Shown here: in pieces, positions 10,901-18,399 of the stretch
Layout: the number at the start of each line of letters is the position of its first letter
Numbering within the stretch: position 1 is the stretch's first letter
Source: Cyclaneusma minus
Taxonomy: Eukaryota > Ascomycota > Leotiomycetes > Marthamycetales > Marthamycetaceae
Reading direction: 5' to 3'
NCBI GenBank assembly: GCA_037179335.1
Contig: JAKZHN010000076.1
Location: 1 to 28,612 of the forward strand
DNA length: 28,612 nt
Notes under the pieces: model-generated
Seen by the model: the letters and a program-made list of their open reading frames with translations, nothing else
Told to the model about the DNA's origin: nothing
Databases searched by the model: none
Program-made: the position numbers and the translations under genes

Positions 10901-13545
10901 TCTACTAGTTTTCGCTGATTGTGATATAACTTTACCAAAACCTAGTGTTTCTTGTATATAATATAACACTTTAAGGTCACTAGTTGACTGTGTAATTACA
11001 AAAGCTAGGTCACCTCTATTATTTACAATAAAGGACCCTTCACCTTCAGTAAAACCTATAAACCAGGTTAAAAAATTAGTTGAAGGTATAATATTGTTAG
11101 GAAAATAAGCTTTGTATTTTAAACAAAAAGGTAAAAAATTAAAGTAATTAGACTCTTTATTTATTTCTTCTAAAAAATAAAAAGCAGGTCTTATTTTGGC
11201 CAATGGGTCAGCCTTAGTTTTATTTAACTCTAAAGTTTTAATATTTAAGACCTTAGTTTTATTTAACCCTAAAATATTAATATTTAAGAGCTTTATTTGC
11301 AGGCTAGTCAGCTTAAAAAAAAAAATAAAAAAGGCTAAAAGTGATAAATGTACAAACAAACTATAAAAAAAGGATGGCTTTGCAGAGAAAAGATGTTGGT
11401 ATAGTATAGGATCACCACCACCAGCGGTTTCGAAAAATGATGTATTAAAATTTCTATCAGTTAAAACCATTGTAATTGCCTAATTATTATCTTGATTTGC
11501 GAGACATGATCTCATGATAGTTATACTATCTTATAAACTTATGCTTAAGCATAAATTTAGAGCAAATTCTCATATACTCACGTATATGTTGGGACTATAT
11601 TTTATTTATTTAAGTTGTAAAAGTTTTTTAGATGATCTCATACAAAAATGGTTCTGTTATCATTCATACCTAATTTTATATGTTTTACATAATCCATGTT
11701 AAGCTTATGACTTAAAGAACCCTGATTAAAGAGTTATACAACCTTTATTCAATCTTTATAATCTAAAAATTTTGTACCGAATAAAGGATATTTTTGGGCC
11801 TGCCTCAACTTGCCGGCAAGTAAGGGCAGATAATCTATAACAGCTAAATTACCTTTTAAGCTTGTAGTTCTAACTCTATATTGAGGGTTATCACTATCAC
11901 TTCTAATTGGTTTTACTAGACATGCAAAACTTCTAGCAATTTCCTCTAAGAAGAACAAATTATCTCTTTTATCATTATCTCTTCGTCTTTGAGATAATTA
12001 AAATTTACAATCTATTTTAGGGTATTTTCCCGATTCAGTACTAGCCGGCAATAAGTGAGAAATGACCATCCGCTTCTATAAATCCTGATAATCAAGCATT
12101 AGATGTCATAGAATCAGTATTTAAGGCCTTCTTTTTTTCTAGCGAAGCAAAAAAAAAAAAAGAGGTGCATTTATATTGATTATATCAGTCTATTAATCTA
12201 TTTAAAGCGTAGATTTTTTTAGTTTTCATATTAGCATTAAGTAGAGATACTAACAATAATAAACCATCTAAGTTGTTTACAGTATATATATAAGCATTTT
12301 TACCTTTCTTTCTAGAAATAGATCCATGACCTAACTCTTTTTGAATTAAAAGGGCCTTGAATGCCTTTTTCTTTTTAAGGCAGCCCCCTTTTTTTCTTGC
12401 TGGCAAGAAAAAGAGCAGGCCTTTTTTCTAGCCTGCCTTAAAAAGAAAAAGGCAGGGCCTGCCTAACAAAGTAAGGCCGGCTCTTCCAGCTGGCAGTCCC
12501 GTAAGGGCAGTCTCGTGGGCAAATCTTTTAAGTTAAATACTATTTGAATAGATGGGTAGTTAAGACTACCCTTAACAGATCTTTCGGTTTTTGGTACATG
12601 TATTGTACCATCTCCTTCTATAAGACCTGCAATGTAATGAGCAAATTCTGTATTTATATTACTTTCAAATAAAGCATGACTTGTATAGTGTTTTAAACCA
12701 TGTTTATTATATAAAACATTTTGGGATGTTGTGTTAAAAAAAAACTTGCAATAACTTGCAAAAACAATACAACAAATAAACTCTGGCGTGTAGTCTCTGA
12801 AGATCCCTAATAAGTGTAAACTTAATAGGTTTCCTGCTGATTGTGTGAAATTAATGTATCACAGTTTCCAGCAAATAGCCAAATTTAAAGCCGGCACAAT
12901 TTCGAGTTTACCGGCTAATACAGGTAATGATAATAATAATAATACAGCAGTAACTACTACTGCTCATCCAAATAAGGCTAATTTATGTAACCTTATACCC
13001 GGACTTCTCATATTAAGTATAGTAGTTATGAAGTTTATAGCTCCTAATAGACTACTTACACCTGATAAGTGTAAAGCAAATATAGCTAAATCTACACTAG
13101 GACCACTATGACTTTGTATTCCTGATAAAGGAGGGTAAAGAGTTCATCCTGTACCCGCTCCATTTTCTATACCACTAGCAAATAAGAATAGTATTAAACT
13201 AGGTGGTAATAATCAAAATGAAATATTATTAAGTCTAGGAAATGCCATATCAGGACCACCTACTAATAAAGGTAATAAAAAATTACCAAATCCTCCTATC
13301 ATAGCAGGCATAACCATGAAAAATATCATTAATATAGCATGAGCTGTAATGATACTATTATATAACTGGTTATCTGCTATGTATTGAACACCAGGACCGC
13401 TTAATTCTAATCTTATAAGAACAGAAAAAGCAGTACCTAATAGACCTGAGAATAGTGCGAAAATCAGATATAATGTACCAATATCTTTAGCATTTGAAGA
13501 TAAAAATCATCTCTCAGTTCAAAGCGAAATTGATGATTTTATTAT
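1651..13545 (-). CDS. cox1: cytochrome c oxidase subunit 1 (seven exons, six introns)
   Basis: Cox1 is the haem-copper core of complex IV in the inner membrane; it binds haem a, haem a3 and CuB. Exons are 13545-12910, 11479-11386, 9478-9468, 7733-7397, 6013-5964, 3716-3556 and 1993-1651 (1632 bases, 543 residues), and they join in frame. Conserved blocks seen in order are [18 protein letters not shown], the HPEVYIL and [10 protein letters not shown] region (CuB histidines), [18 protein letters not shown] (haem ligands) and [19 protein letters not shown]. All six junctions fall after U with an intron-final G, except intron 6, which is ambiguous by 1-2 bases. The start is not ATG; ATA at 13545 fits family alignment, but the frame stays open upstream to about 13655. 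The tail SAGTGCVHG follows the usual LPLQS end. Confidence 0.97.
2340..3555 (-). pseudogene. broken GIY-YIG homing endonuclease of cox1 intron 6
   Basis: Recognisable pieces in changing frames are [14 protein letters not shown] (the GSS-NL-KR helix of GIY-YIG enzymes, near 2900-2950), [22 protein letters not shown], then [15 protein letters not shown] and [13 protein letters not shown] (NUMOD3-like), and finally [11 protein letters not shown] and [11 protein letters not shown] (NUMOD1-like, near 2355-2480). Between them are insertions: a 400-base GC field before the first piece, two copies of the tgaccgaaggaggg element (near 2560-2580 and 2830-2850), and gcgaagca-type elements near 2500, 2590 and 2760. 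At least five insertions have destroyed one enzyme. The GIY-YIG tyrosine motifs themselves fall in the GC field and are not visible. Confidence 0.8.
2965..3352. repeat. GC-rich dispersed repeat field in cox1 intron 6
   Basis: A near-tandem run of cttacttgccggcaagttga, caggcgactgcct and tgcctgctggtaag blocks (3020-3185), then gccggcctaattctttgggc, the poly-A/ggggctgcc element and cttacttctcgcgaagcaag. Short frames read through it are repeat products. Confidence 0.9.
3556..3716 (-). CDS. cox1: cox1 exon 6
   Basis: 161 bases encoding [18 protein letters not shown] through KVHFWILFIGVN plus GT of the next codon. It carries the haem a3/haem a histidine region. The 3' boundary could slide by 1-2 bases because GT occurs at both ends of the intron. 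Confidence 0.93.
3788..4503 (-). pseudogene. membrane-protein-like ORF in cox1 intron 5, frameshifted
   Basis: From ATG at 4503 the frame runs 163 codons (TGA as Trp at ISIWYY) to a TAG at 4012. It has at least three hydrophobic segments, roughly residues 24-50, 62-88 and 89-106, then a polar part [20 protein letters not shown]. At 4022-4046 a GC element with a ggggtgcttcgcccc hairpin shifts the frame. The next frame continues [20 protein letters not shown], then [20 protein letters not shown], to TAA at 3788, with a second GC element kept in frame (GVLRPP). The pieces look like one former protein of about 230 residues. It shows no homing endonuclease motif and I recognise no family. Its place after the core matches the extra ORF of intron 3. 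Confidence 0.5.
5130..5963 (-). CDS. LAGLIDADG homing endonuclease of cox1 intron 5 (intact)
   Basis: 277 codons fused in frame to exon 5, TAG at 5130, with TGA read as Trp at APWLSGF. The two motifs are [15 protein letters not shown] (near 5830-5875) and [15 protein letters not shown] (near 5415-5460), each with its acidic residue, separated by about 120 residues as in monomeric double-motif enzymes. The domain between contains typical basic strand-turn segments ([26 protein letters not shown]). I see no frame damage and no GC element inside, unlike the endonucleases of introns 1, 3 and 6. It ends upstream of the group I core. Confidence 0.92.
5964..6013 (-). CDS. cox1: cox1 exon 5
   Basis: 50 bases completing [17 protein letters not shown]. 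Preceded by intron-final G, ends in T of GAT. Confidence 0.95.
6014..7396 (-). other. cox1 group I intron 4 (IB-like)
   Basis: 1383 bases; the junction gives [16 protein letters not shown] (CAGAGACTATACG, near 7202-7214) and S (AAGATTTAGTCC, near 7164-7175) are only about 25 bases apart, so the core sits at the 5' end and the ORF is on the P9 side. Confidence 0.9.
6030..7396 (-). CDS. GIY-YIG homing endonuclease of cox1 intron 4 (intact)
   Basis: The frame is open without a stop from exon 4 through the whole intron core to TAA at 6030, with TGA as Trp at FRGGWYLSN; the enzyme proper is about 356 codons from 7100. The GIY-YIG domain shows [19 protein letters not shown] followed by the Arg-containing helix [11 protein letters not shown] (near 6840-6910). 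Next come NUMOD3-type DNA-binding repeats ([37 protein letters not shown]) and two helix-turn-helix-like NUMOD1 stretches ([11 protein letters not shown] and [11 protein letters not shown]). In-frame GC-element insertions occur upstream ([15 protein letters not shown]) and near the N terminus ([10 protein letters not shown]). It cuts the intronless cox1 allele in relatives. Confidence 0.92.
7397..7733 (-). CDS. cox1: cox1 exon 4
   Basis: 337 bases encoding [18 protein letters not shown] through [17 protein letters not shown] and GIKIFSWIATCYGG to FMFTIGG, ending in T. It carries the CuB histidines and the His-Tyr region. Confidence 0.95.
7742..8371 (-). CDS. PD-(D/E)XK nuclease-like ORF in cox1 intron 3
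   Basis: 209 codons from TTG at 8371, requiring one TGA as Trp (PDGWT) and ending in TAA eight bases before exon 4. The frame is open further up, to the stop at 8498, and the true start is uncertain (no in-frame ATG). It has neither LAGLIDADG nor GIY-YIG motifs. What is visible is [10 protein letters not shown] (P64-D65), then LLVEVKKAG (E84-V-K86), the spacing of the catalytic PD...ExK strands, followed by a helix [13 protein letters not shown] with Q103 and Q107 and a strand pair [18 protein letters not shown]. That order fits the PD-(D/E)XK fold of restriction-type nucleases. It occupies the P9-side position used by the GIY-YIG gene in intron 4. I infer a nuclease, perhaps a homing one; the family assignment rests on motif reading only. 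Confidence 0.6.
8498..9467 (-). pseudogene. broken LAGLIDADG homing endonuclease of cox1 intron 3
   Basis: The frame continues from the microexon. The first motif is [15 protein letters not shown] (near 9170-9215). The second should be [10 protein letters not shown] (near 8850-8890), but a TAA at 8882-8880 sits exactly inside it (WF*GFFDADG). About 75 bases further on, a GC element with the palindrome cttgccggcaag (around 8782-8795) shifts the frame. The rest ([13 protein letters not shown] to KWNNRG) is readable in another frame and ends in TAA at 8498, overlapping the S element. One nonsense codon and one insertion therefore inactivate the enzyme. Only the N-terminal domain could still be made. 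Confidence 0.88.
9468..9478 (-). CDS. cox1: cox1 exon 3, 11-base microexon
   Basis: The sequence GATTCTTCGGT, with the final T of exon 2, encodes WFFG, the four residues missing between QHLF and HPEVYIL. It has intron-final G on one side and U at its own 3' end. Without it Cox1 loses an invariant loop, so it is needed to complete the gene. Confidence 0.88.
9795..10105. repeat. GC-rich dispersed repeat field in cox1 intron 2
   Basis: Mixed copies of the dispersed elements: cttacttgccggcaagttga, gccggcctaattctttgggc, gcgaagcaaag and the aaaaagaaaaaggcag hairpin partners, in both orientations. No gene. It lies between the ORF and the catalytic core, where an intron tolerates extra length. Confidence 0.9.
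10325..11383 (-). CDS. LAGLIDADG homing endonuclease of cox1 intron 2 (intact)
   Basis: 352 codons read in frame from exon 2, ending in TAA at 10325. The two LAGLIDADG helices are [14 protein letters not shown] (near 11025-11065) and [15 protein letters not shown] (near 10675-10720), each with the acidic catalytic residue, as in single-chain enzymes that cut an intronless allele to spread the intron; some double as maturases. One internal TGA (Trp, at FNIWANQG) is required. The N-terminal part after the exon is a low-complexity Leu/Lys stretch with two near-repeats (LNKTK) and the peptide ADPLAKIRP, which comes from a repeat shared with nad2. The catalytic part has no frame damage. Confidence 0.92.
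11386..11479 (-). CDS. cox1: cox1 exon 2
   Basis: 94 bases encoding [20 protein letters not shown] onward through QHLF plus the first T of the next Trp codon. The preceding intron ends ...AATTAG. Confidence 0.93.
11608..12909 (-). pseudogene. broken LAGLIDADG homing endonuclease of cox1 intron 1
   Basis: The frame is fused to exon 1. It shows the first LAGLIDADG motif as [15 protein letters not shown] (near 12600-12645) and the second as [14 protein letters not shown] (near 12055-12100), with the family's usual spacing once insertions are ignored. A GC block at 12360-12528 brings an in-frame TAG after KDLP, a GCCGGC insertion shortly after the second motif adds another TAG and shifts the frame, and single TAA codons interrupt CKF-LSQRR and WIKVV-LFNQ. 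A further insertion near 11800-11826 stays in frame (LLAGKLRQA). It is a double-motif enzyme that can no longer be made as one protein, so the intron presumably splices without it. Confidence 0.88.
12360..12528. repeat. composite GC-element insertion inside intron 1 ORF
   Basis: It contains the tgcctttttctttttaaggcag element, the cccctttttttcttgctggcaag element, and a block beginning taacaaagtaaggccgg that recurs at about 14739-14785 and 21797-21842. It separates two halves of one homing endonuclease (KDLP / QKELGHGS), so it is a secondary insertion. Confidence 0.85.
12910..13545 (-). CDS. cox1: cox1 exon 1
   Basis: 212 codons, from the N-terminal [15 protein letters not shown] through helices I-VI to the LSLPVLAG segment. 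The last base is T of GGT, before a group I 5' splice site. The reading frame runs on into intron 1. Confidence 0.95.
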
Positions 13546-13750
13546 GCTTACAAAAGACTCAGAACCACATGAGTCGGTATTATTTTGTCGGTCGGATTCT
13601 CCATCGTCGGAAATATAGCTAGAATTAGTCAAACAAAATATATCCTAACTGGCCCGTTTAAATATATTAATAGACTTTAAGCCTTTTAATATAAGTTGTA
13701 TTACACTTTAAAACTGGACACAGGTAGGTTAGTTTTTTAGAACTTATTCT
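13546..13750 (-). other. cox1 leader, open in frame upstream of the start
   Basis: The cox1 frame has no stop from 13545 back to a TAG near 13655. The potential extension is rich in Ser, Asp and Asn (for example SDDGESDRQNNTDSCGSE) and contains no ATG. It may be untranslated leader. Beyond it to 13750 the sequence is AT-rich without a gene. Confidence 0.45.
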
Positions 13751-13917
13751 TTTTTTTTTGGGCCATGCTGCGCACCTGCGCACGAAAAAAAAAGGGCTAG
13801 CAATTATATAATTTGGCCCTTTTTTGTAGTTACGTTACTATTAAATATTACATAATAGCTTTTTTTTTTGGGCCATGCTGCGCACCTGCGCACGAAAAAA
13901 AAAAGGGCTAGCAATTA
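13751..13917. repeat. two direct copies of a 57-base GC element
   Basis: Copies at 13751-13807 and 13861-13917 share gggccatgctgcgcacctgc, then gcacgaaaaa and gggctagcaattat, flanked by homopolymer runs. The core tgctgcgcacgaaaa also appears singly inside the cob intron 2 ORF near 20659 and near 19920, so this is a dispersed family. Confidence 0.9.
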
Positions 13918-13943
13918 TTGTATATAATGCTATTAGCTTGTTC

Positions 13944-14037
13944 CTGGCTAAAAAAAAAAAAGGCCGGCCAACAAAGTAGGCCTAACCTGCCTGCTGGTAA
14001 ATAGTAAGGGCATTCCTTACTTGCCGGCAAGTAAGGA
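13944..14037. repeat. GC-element insertion with a paralogous empty site
   Basis: These 94 bases separate gctattagcttgttc from aatttattataaaggtaatt. In the second copy of the same segment (17568-17804) only five bases (aacgc) lie between the same flanks. The insert holds aggccggcc, tgcctgctggtaa and cttacttgccggcaagtaag. Confidence 0.85.
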
Positions 14038-14238
14038 AATTTATTATAAAGGTAATTTATCTCCTTTATTTCCATCTTTCACAATATGGTTCAGACTATT
14101 TCTTCATTTTTATTAGTTTTTGTGTATAATTAAAGCGACACGAAATTAATATAACCTACTAAGACTATTAAGTAGAACTACCTCTACTTAGCGAAGCACA
14201 AGCCGCCCCCCTTTGGATGCCTTTTTCTTTTTAAGGCA
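14038..14238. repeat. 201-base direct repeat, copy 1
   Basis: 3' end of the rps3 intron, from aatttattataaaggtaatt through the S element to a GC element starting gcgaagcac. I find no difference from 17603-17804. Confidence 0.9.
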
Positions 14239-14880
14239 GCCCCCTTTTTTTCTTGCTGGCAAGAAAAAGAGCAGGCAGGCTCTTGAATGCCCTTACTTGC
14301 CGGCAAGTTGAGGCAGGCCTTGCCCTTACTTGCCGGCAAGTTGAGGCAGGCCTTGGATGCTTCGCCCAAAAAAAATACTTACTTCTAGCCGGCAAGGGCA
14401 GGCCCCTTTTTTTCTTGCTGGCAAGAAAAAGACTTACTAGCCGGCAATAGCCGGCCTTACTGGGCTGCCTAACTTGCCGGCAAGTAAGGGCTTACCAGCA
14501 GGCAGTCGCCTGCCCTTGCCGGCTAGAAGTAAGTCTTTTTTTTGGGCGAAGCATCCAAAGCCGGCCTAATTCTTTGGGCAGTCCCCTTTTTTGGGCCTGC
14601 CCTTGCCGGCTAGAAGTAAGTATTTTTTTTGGGCGAAGCATCCAAGGCCTGCCTCAACTTGCCGGCAAGTAAGGGCAAGGCCTGACTTGATTTAAAAAAA
14701 AAAAGAGCAGGCCTTTTTTTTTTTCTAGCCTGCCTAACAAAGTAAGGCCGGCTCTTCCAGCTGGCAGTCCCGTAAGGGCAAGGCGCAGCATGGCCCAAAA
14801 AAAAGAGAGACTTACTTTGTTGGGCAGTCCCACGGGACTGCCCAACAAAGTAAGTCTTTTTTTTTGGGCGAAGCATTCAG
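14195..14880. repeat. GC-rich dispersed repeat field downstream of rps3
   Basis: Dense copies of all main families in both orientations, several forming long inverted pairs. It includes the block starting taacaaagtaaggccgg at 14739-14785 that also interrupts the cox1 intron 1 and cob intron 1 endonucleases. Frames reading through it are low-complexity repeat products. Confidence 0.9.
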
Positions 14881-14900
14881 AGCAAAAAAAAAAAAATTAT

Positions 14901-16892
14901 CTATTTACCACTGATTCAACCTTTAATACCAAAAGCACCGTTACGAGTTTTAGATTTTATTGTAGAATATTGTACATTATCTTTAAGATGACCTTTTAAT
15001 ATAACTGTAGATAAACCCCTATAAGAAGATTCTTTATTTCTTAAAGCACCTTTTCATCTTATTTTGAAAATAGATCTAGAAGCTGTAAGACGTTTTGTCA
15101 ATCTACCTTTACCTTCTAATCGCACTCCCCCCATAAACTTATATTTTAAAGAATTAATCACAGTTTTTTCTATTATAGAACTACTGTAATTTTTCATATA
15201 ATAAAAGGAGTCATGCAATAGTTGACTAATAATATCTTTATTAAAATTTCAAGGTAAAATGTTAACTTTAATTTTTTTTTTGCTAAGATCACCATATTTT
15301 TCTATCATTTTATTTCTTTTTGGTAATCTTACCCTGTTAATAGAAGATTTTAATATTCTTAATAGTCTATTTTCACGATTTTTTAACTTTAAAGCCATAA
15401 TTTTAATTAAAATATCACTATTTAGGTAAGGATGTCTTAAATTAATAAATTTAAATTCTACTTGCTTTTTATACATTTTTTTTACCAAATCGCTTAAATT
15501 ATATAAAATAGGTTCTTTTTTCCAAAAAGAAAAAGATTTTCCTGGCTTTATTGCTGCGAAACCAGCGTCGCTCTGATCAGCATGGCTGCGACTGCGTTTG
15601 AGCCTAGATTCTATATTTATTATATGATTTATACTTTTTAAATTAAATATAGAGGATAAATAATGACTTTTACCTAAACAGTATAATTTAAATATAAAAG
15701 AATAAAAAAATTTATGAGATTTTTTTAAAGGTGTTTTTTTCATATATATTTTGTATATAAATGAATTTAGAGTACTTAGAATACTTTTACCGAACATTGT
15801 TTTTAAACAATATTCTTCATCATCAAGTCAAGGCGCCAAATATTTATATTCATTCCTTAAAGATACAATAGAATAAATAAGATCTCAAAGTTTTTCTTCT
15901 CCTAACCTTTCTATTAATCTATATAAAATAGCATTTTCCTGCCTAACAAAGTAAAAGGAAATATTATTTATAATAAAAGATAAACCAAGCTGTGGGTCAA
16001 ATTCAACACTAGGTTGATTATCTTCTGCTCTTGCGAAGCAGCCAGAGCCAGATAGATCAGCACTACTGCGTCTATCAAGCGACGCAATAATAAGATCAAT
16101 ACGGTTAATCTGATCAGTAAGACTGTTAACTTCATCCCTTAAAAGCTCAACTATCTTATTCTCTTTTATTTCCTTTTTGAATACCTTTAGATCAAACTCT
16201 AGCTTTTTAGCTCTTAAATAATATTGTAAATTTAAGTATCTGGCACGGCTGAAAAATCCATTAAATAATTTGAACAAATTTACTCTAAAAAATTTAACTT
16301 TACCTTTAAATATCTTATAACTCACTTGTTTAATTTTTTTTCCCTTTATTTTTTTTCACTTTATTATTTTTTTACTTGTTATCTTTCTCTTTTTTATTAT
16401 TACGAAAAATTTTTTATTGGCTTGACTTAGTTTTCTTAACCAATGAATAGATCTTCTTTTACTTTCATCGTATGTGTGTGTAATAATAATAACCTTGTCA
16501 TTAGTATGTTTTACTTGTGTTTTACTAGCAAAGATATGTTCAGCTGATAATCTTTTAGATCTAAGTCAAACTCTTTTTCTTTTTAGTAACTTATTTTTTA
16601 AATAAACACTTAAAAAGCCTTGAATTAATTTATTTAAGTTTTTATTAATAACTGGTATATCTTTAGCATAATTATTATTATATGCATAGATAGAATCATT
16701 TCATTCTCTAATAGCCGGAGGGCTAGAAAAAGATATTATATTCTCAAGAGATAATTCTTTATTTGGATCTAATATTCTTAAATTATTTGTCTTTTTTTTT
16801 ATAATAGAAGACTTTTTCTCCGTAGGTCAGTCATCACTAGATGTAACCGGTTCTAATTTAACTTTTCTGGTAATTAAATATTCGTTTTTTAT
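14901..16892 (-). CDS. rps3: mitochondrial ribosomal protein S3
   Basis: The frame is continuous for 663 codons with TGA as Trp (DDWPTEK, KRVWLRS, LPWNFNK), TAG at 14901. The C-terminal 90 residues carry the family signature: MGGVRLEGKGRLTKRLTASR, FKIRWKGALRNKESSYRGLS, NVQYSTIKSKTRNGAFGIKG. The rest is very basic and AT-biased, as usual. No in-frame ATG lies near the beginning; ATA at 16892 is the first plausible start, GTG at 16325 a less likely one. GC-element insertions stay in frame: RSHADQSDAGFAAIKPG (about 15545-15600), SSADLSGSGCFARAED (about 16020-16075) and FVRQENA. They help explain the length above many fungal homologues. It binds the head of the small mitoribosomal subunit. Confidence 0.95.
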
Positions 16893-16899
16893 TTTTTAA

Positions 16900-17480
16900 T
16901 TTTATAAATATACTGCTTTACTTTTTTAATAATTACTCACATGATAATTATTATTTAATTATACACATAAAAATGTTGGGCGTATTTAAAAGGATTATTG
17001 CTAGCACTACTCACCTTTTAGTCGTTGAACGGTTTTACTACCTTGGTTATATTTTAATAATATAAATGCTTAAGCAAACTACGCTTCAAATTGACTTATA
17101 TAAGTTATATTTGAAATTTACCCAATTTTTACCCATCGACAACTTGCCGGCTAGTAAGATATTACAATCTATAAATAAAATATTGCAAATAAACATTAGA
17201 GGACTAGCATCCTAGCATTAATGTATTTTTCCAGCTGGCCAGTAGCAGAAGAGATTGGGCTTTATATAAATAATCTCTTACTCTATTTTACTCCGAAGGT
17301 GAAAAGCAATTAAACTATTTATCCTAACGAAGTAAGCCCTTATTTCCTATCTCTAATAGATAGAGATTTCCAATAAAAAAAAATAATGGGGATTTATTAA
17401 GATATGTTTTGCATGAATATTTCATATCGAAATAAGTAATATTTAAGTGAACATTTAAATGTAATAGACGGTTAATACCT
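16900..17480. other. 5' part of the rps3 intron and its upstream flank
   Basis: It contains the group IA P/Q/R elements (16970-17150) and, further upstream, one copy of a 68-base segment (17257-17324) also present at 18197-18264. No coding sequence. Confidence 0.6.
17257..17324. repeat. 68-base direct repeat, copy 1
   Basis: gggctttatataaataatct to aactatttatcc; it differs from 18197-18264 at two bases only. It lies at the upstream edge of the rps3 intron unit and helps define a tandem duplication. Confidence 0.9.
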
Positions 17481-17567
17481 TTTTCTAGCCTGCCTCAACT
17501 TGCCGGCAAGTAAGGGCTTACCAGCAGGCAGTCGCCTGCCTGCTGGCAAAGCCCTCTCTCTTTTTCT

Positions 17568-17804
17568 ATTATTGTATATAATGCTATTAGCTTGTTCAAC
17601 GCAATTTATTATAAAGGTAATTTATCTCCTTTATTTCCATCTTTCACAATATGGTTCAGACTATTTCTTCATTTTTATTAGTTTTTGTGTATAATTAAAG
17701 CGACACGAAATTAATATAACCTACTAAGACTATTAAGTAGAACTACCTCTACTTAGCGAAGCACAAGCCGCCCCCCTTTGGATGCCTTTTTCTTTTTAAG
17801 GCAG
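17568..17804. repeat. second copy of the rps3-intron 3' end
   Basis: It contains attattgtatataatgctat, then gcttgttc-aacgc-aatttatt and 201 bases matching 14038-14238, including the group I S element at 17653-17670. It lies upstream of the intron's own 5' part, so the intron unit was duplicated in tandem and the first copy lost its rps3. Confidence 0.9.
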
Positions 17805-18196
17805 GCCTTGCCAGCAGGCAGGCCTTGCTTCGCCCAAAAAAAGAGCAGGCAGGCTCTTGAATGCCCTTACTTGCCGGCAAGTTGAGGCAGGCCTTGCCAG
17901 CAGGCAGGCCTTGCTTCGCCCAAAAAAAGACTTACTAGCCGGCAATAGCCTGCCTGCTCTTTTTTTGGGCGAAGCAAGGCCTGCCTGCTGGCAAGGCCTG
18001 CCTTAAAAAGAAAAAGGCATCCAAAGGGCAGTCCCTTTTTTGGGCCTGCCTTAAAAAGAAAAAGGCAAGGCCTGCCTGCTCTTTTTTTGGGCGAAGCAAG
18101 GCCTGCCTGCTGGCAAGGCCTGCCTTAAAAAGAAAAAGGCATCCAAGGCCTGCCTTAAAAAGAAAAAGGCAATCAAGGGCCTTACTTTGTTGGGCA
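17805..18196. repeat. GC-rich field replacing rps3 in the decayed copy
   Basis: Alternating tgcctttttctttttaaggc, ttgccagcaggcaggccttg and gggcgaagcaaggcctgcc elements with their complements. It sits between copy 2 of the 68-base repeat and copy 2 of the intron 3' end, where rps3 lies in the intact unit. Confidence 0.85.
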
Positions 18197-18264
18197 GGGC
18201 TTTATATAAATAATCTATTACTCTATTTTACTCCGAAAGTGAAAAGCAATTAAACTATTTATCC
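18197..18264. repeat. 68-base direct repeat, copy 2
   Basis: Matches 17257-17324 with two substitutions. It marks the upstream edge of the decayed duplicate of the rps3 intron unit. Confidence 0.9.
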
Positions 18265-18399
18265 TTCTCCCTGCTGGCTGCGAAGCTGGCATGCGCGAAG
18301 CATCTCATGTCTTTAGAAAGAGATGCTTCGCCTCTGCTTCGCCTCTCGCCTCTCGCCTCCAATAAAAAGTATCGGGATATACAATATTTAAATAAATCT

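Larger units (their letters stand above)
9479..11385 (-). other. cox1 group I intron 2 (ID type)
   Basis: 1907 bases. The conserved ID core lies after the ORF: GACCGTCGGTT, then CTACAGACTGG (R) and TGTACAGTCGG (S) between about 9695 and 9620. The same core motifs occur in cob intron 1. Between ORF and core is a GC-element field (9795-10105). The intron ends in G before the 11-base exon 3. Confidence 0.9.
11480..12909 (-). other. cox1 group I intron 1 (IB-like)
   Basis: 1430 bases. The junction restores [16 protein letters not shown]; the intron follows U and ends in G. The R element (CAGAGACTACACG) lies near 12787-12800 and the S element (AAATATAGTCCC) near 11594-11606, with the endonuclease ORF between them in the P8 position. 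About 165 bases of GC elements (12360-12528) are inserted in the ORF. Confidence 0.9.
13914..17150 (-). other. relic of an rnl-type group IA intron carrying rps3
   Basis: On the minus strand the block begins with GGTAAAAATTGGGTAAATT (about 17130-17150) and continues to GTTCAACGACTAAAAGGTGA (near 17015-17035) and ACGCCCAAC (near 16975). These match the P/Q/R region of group IA introns of the large rRNA such as the yeast omega intron (GTTCAACGACTAGATG, GCGCCCAATG). After rps3, the S element AATAGTCTGAACC (14088-14105) matches the omega ATAGTCTGAAC. In Pezizomycotina rps3 normally sits in such an intron. No rnl exon is recognisable on either side, so intron and ORF appear to have moved away from rnl. 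Confidence 0.72.

Noticed and set aside
12845..13111. Plus-strand ORF of 88 codons
   Set aside because: Antisense shadow of cox1 exon 1 and the start of intron 1; no plus-strand gene signs.
14184..14876. Several overlapping ORFs rich in Leu/Pro/Lys
   Set aside because: They are translations of the GC-rich dispersed repeats, with poly-A giving poly-Lys or poly-Phe.
16900..18264. rnl exon next to the rps3 intron
   Set aside because: I looked for conserved LSU peptidyl-transferase sequence on both sides and saw none; only intron-like elements and repeats.
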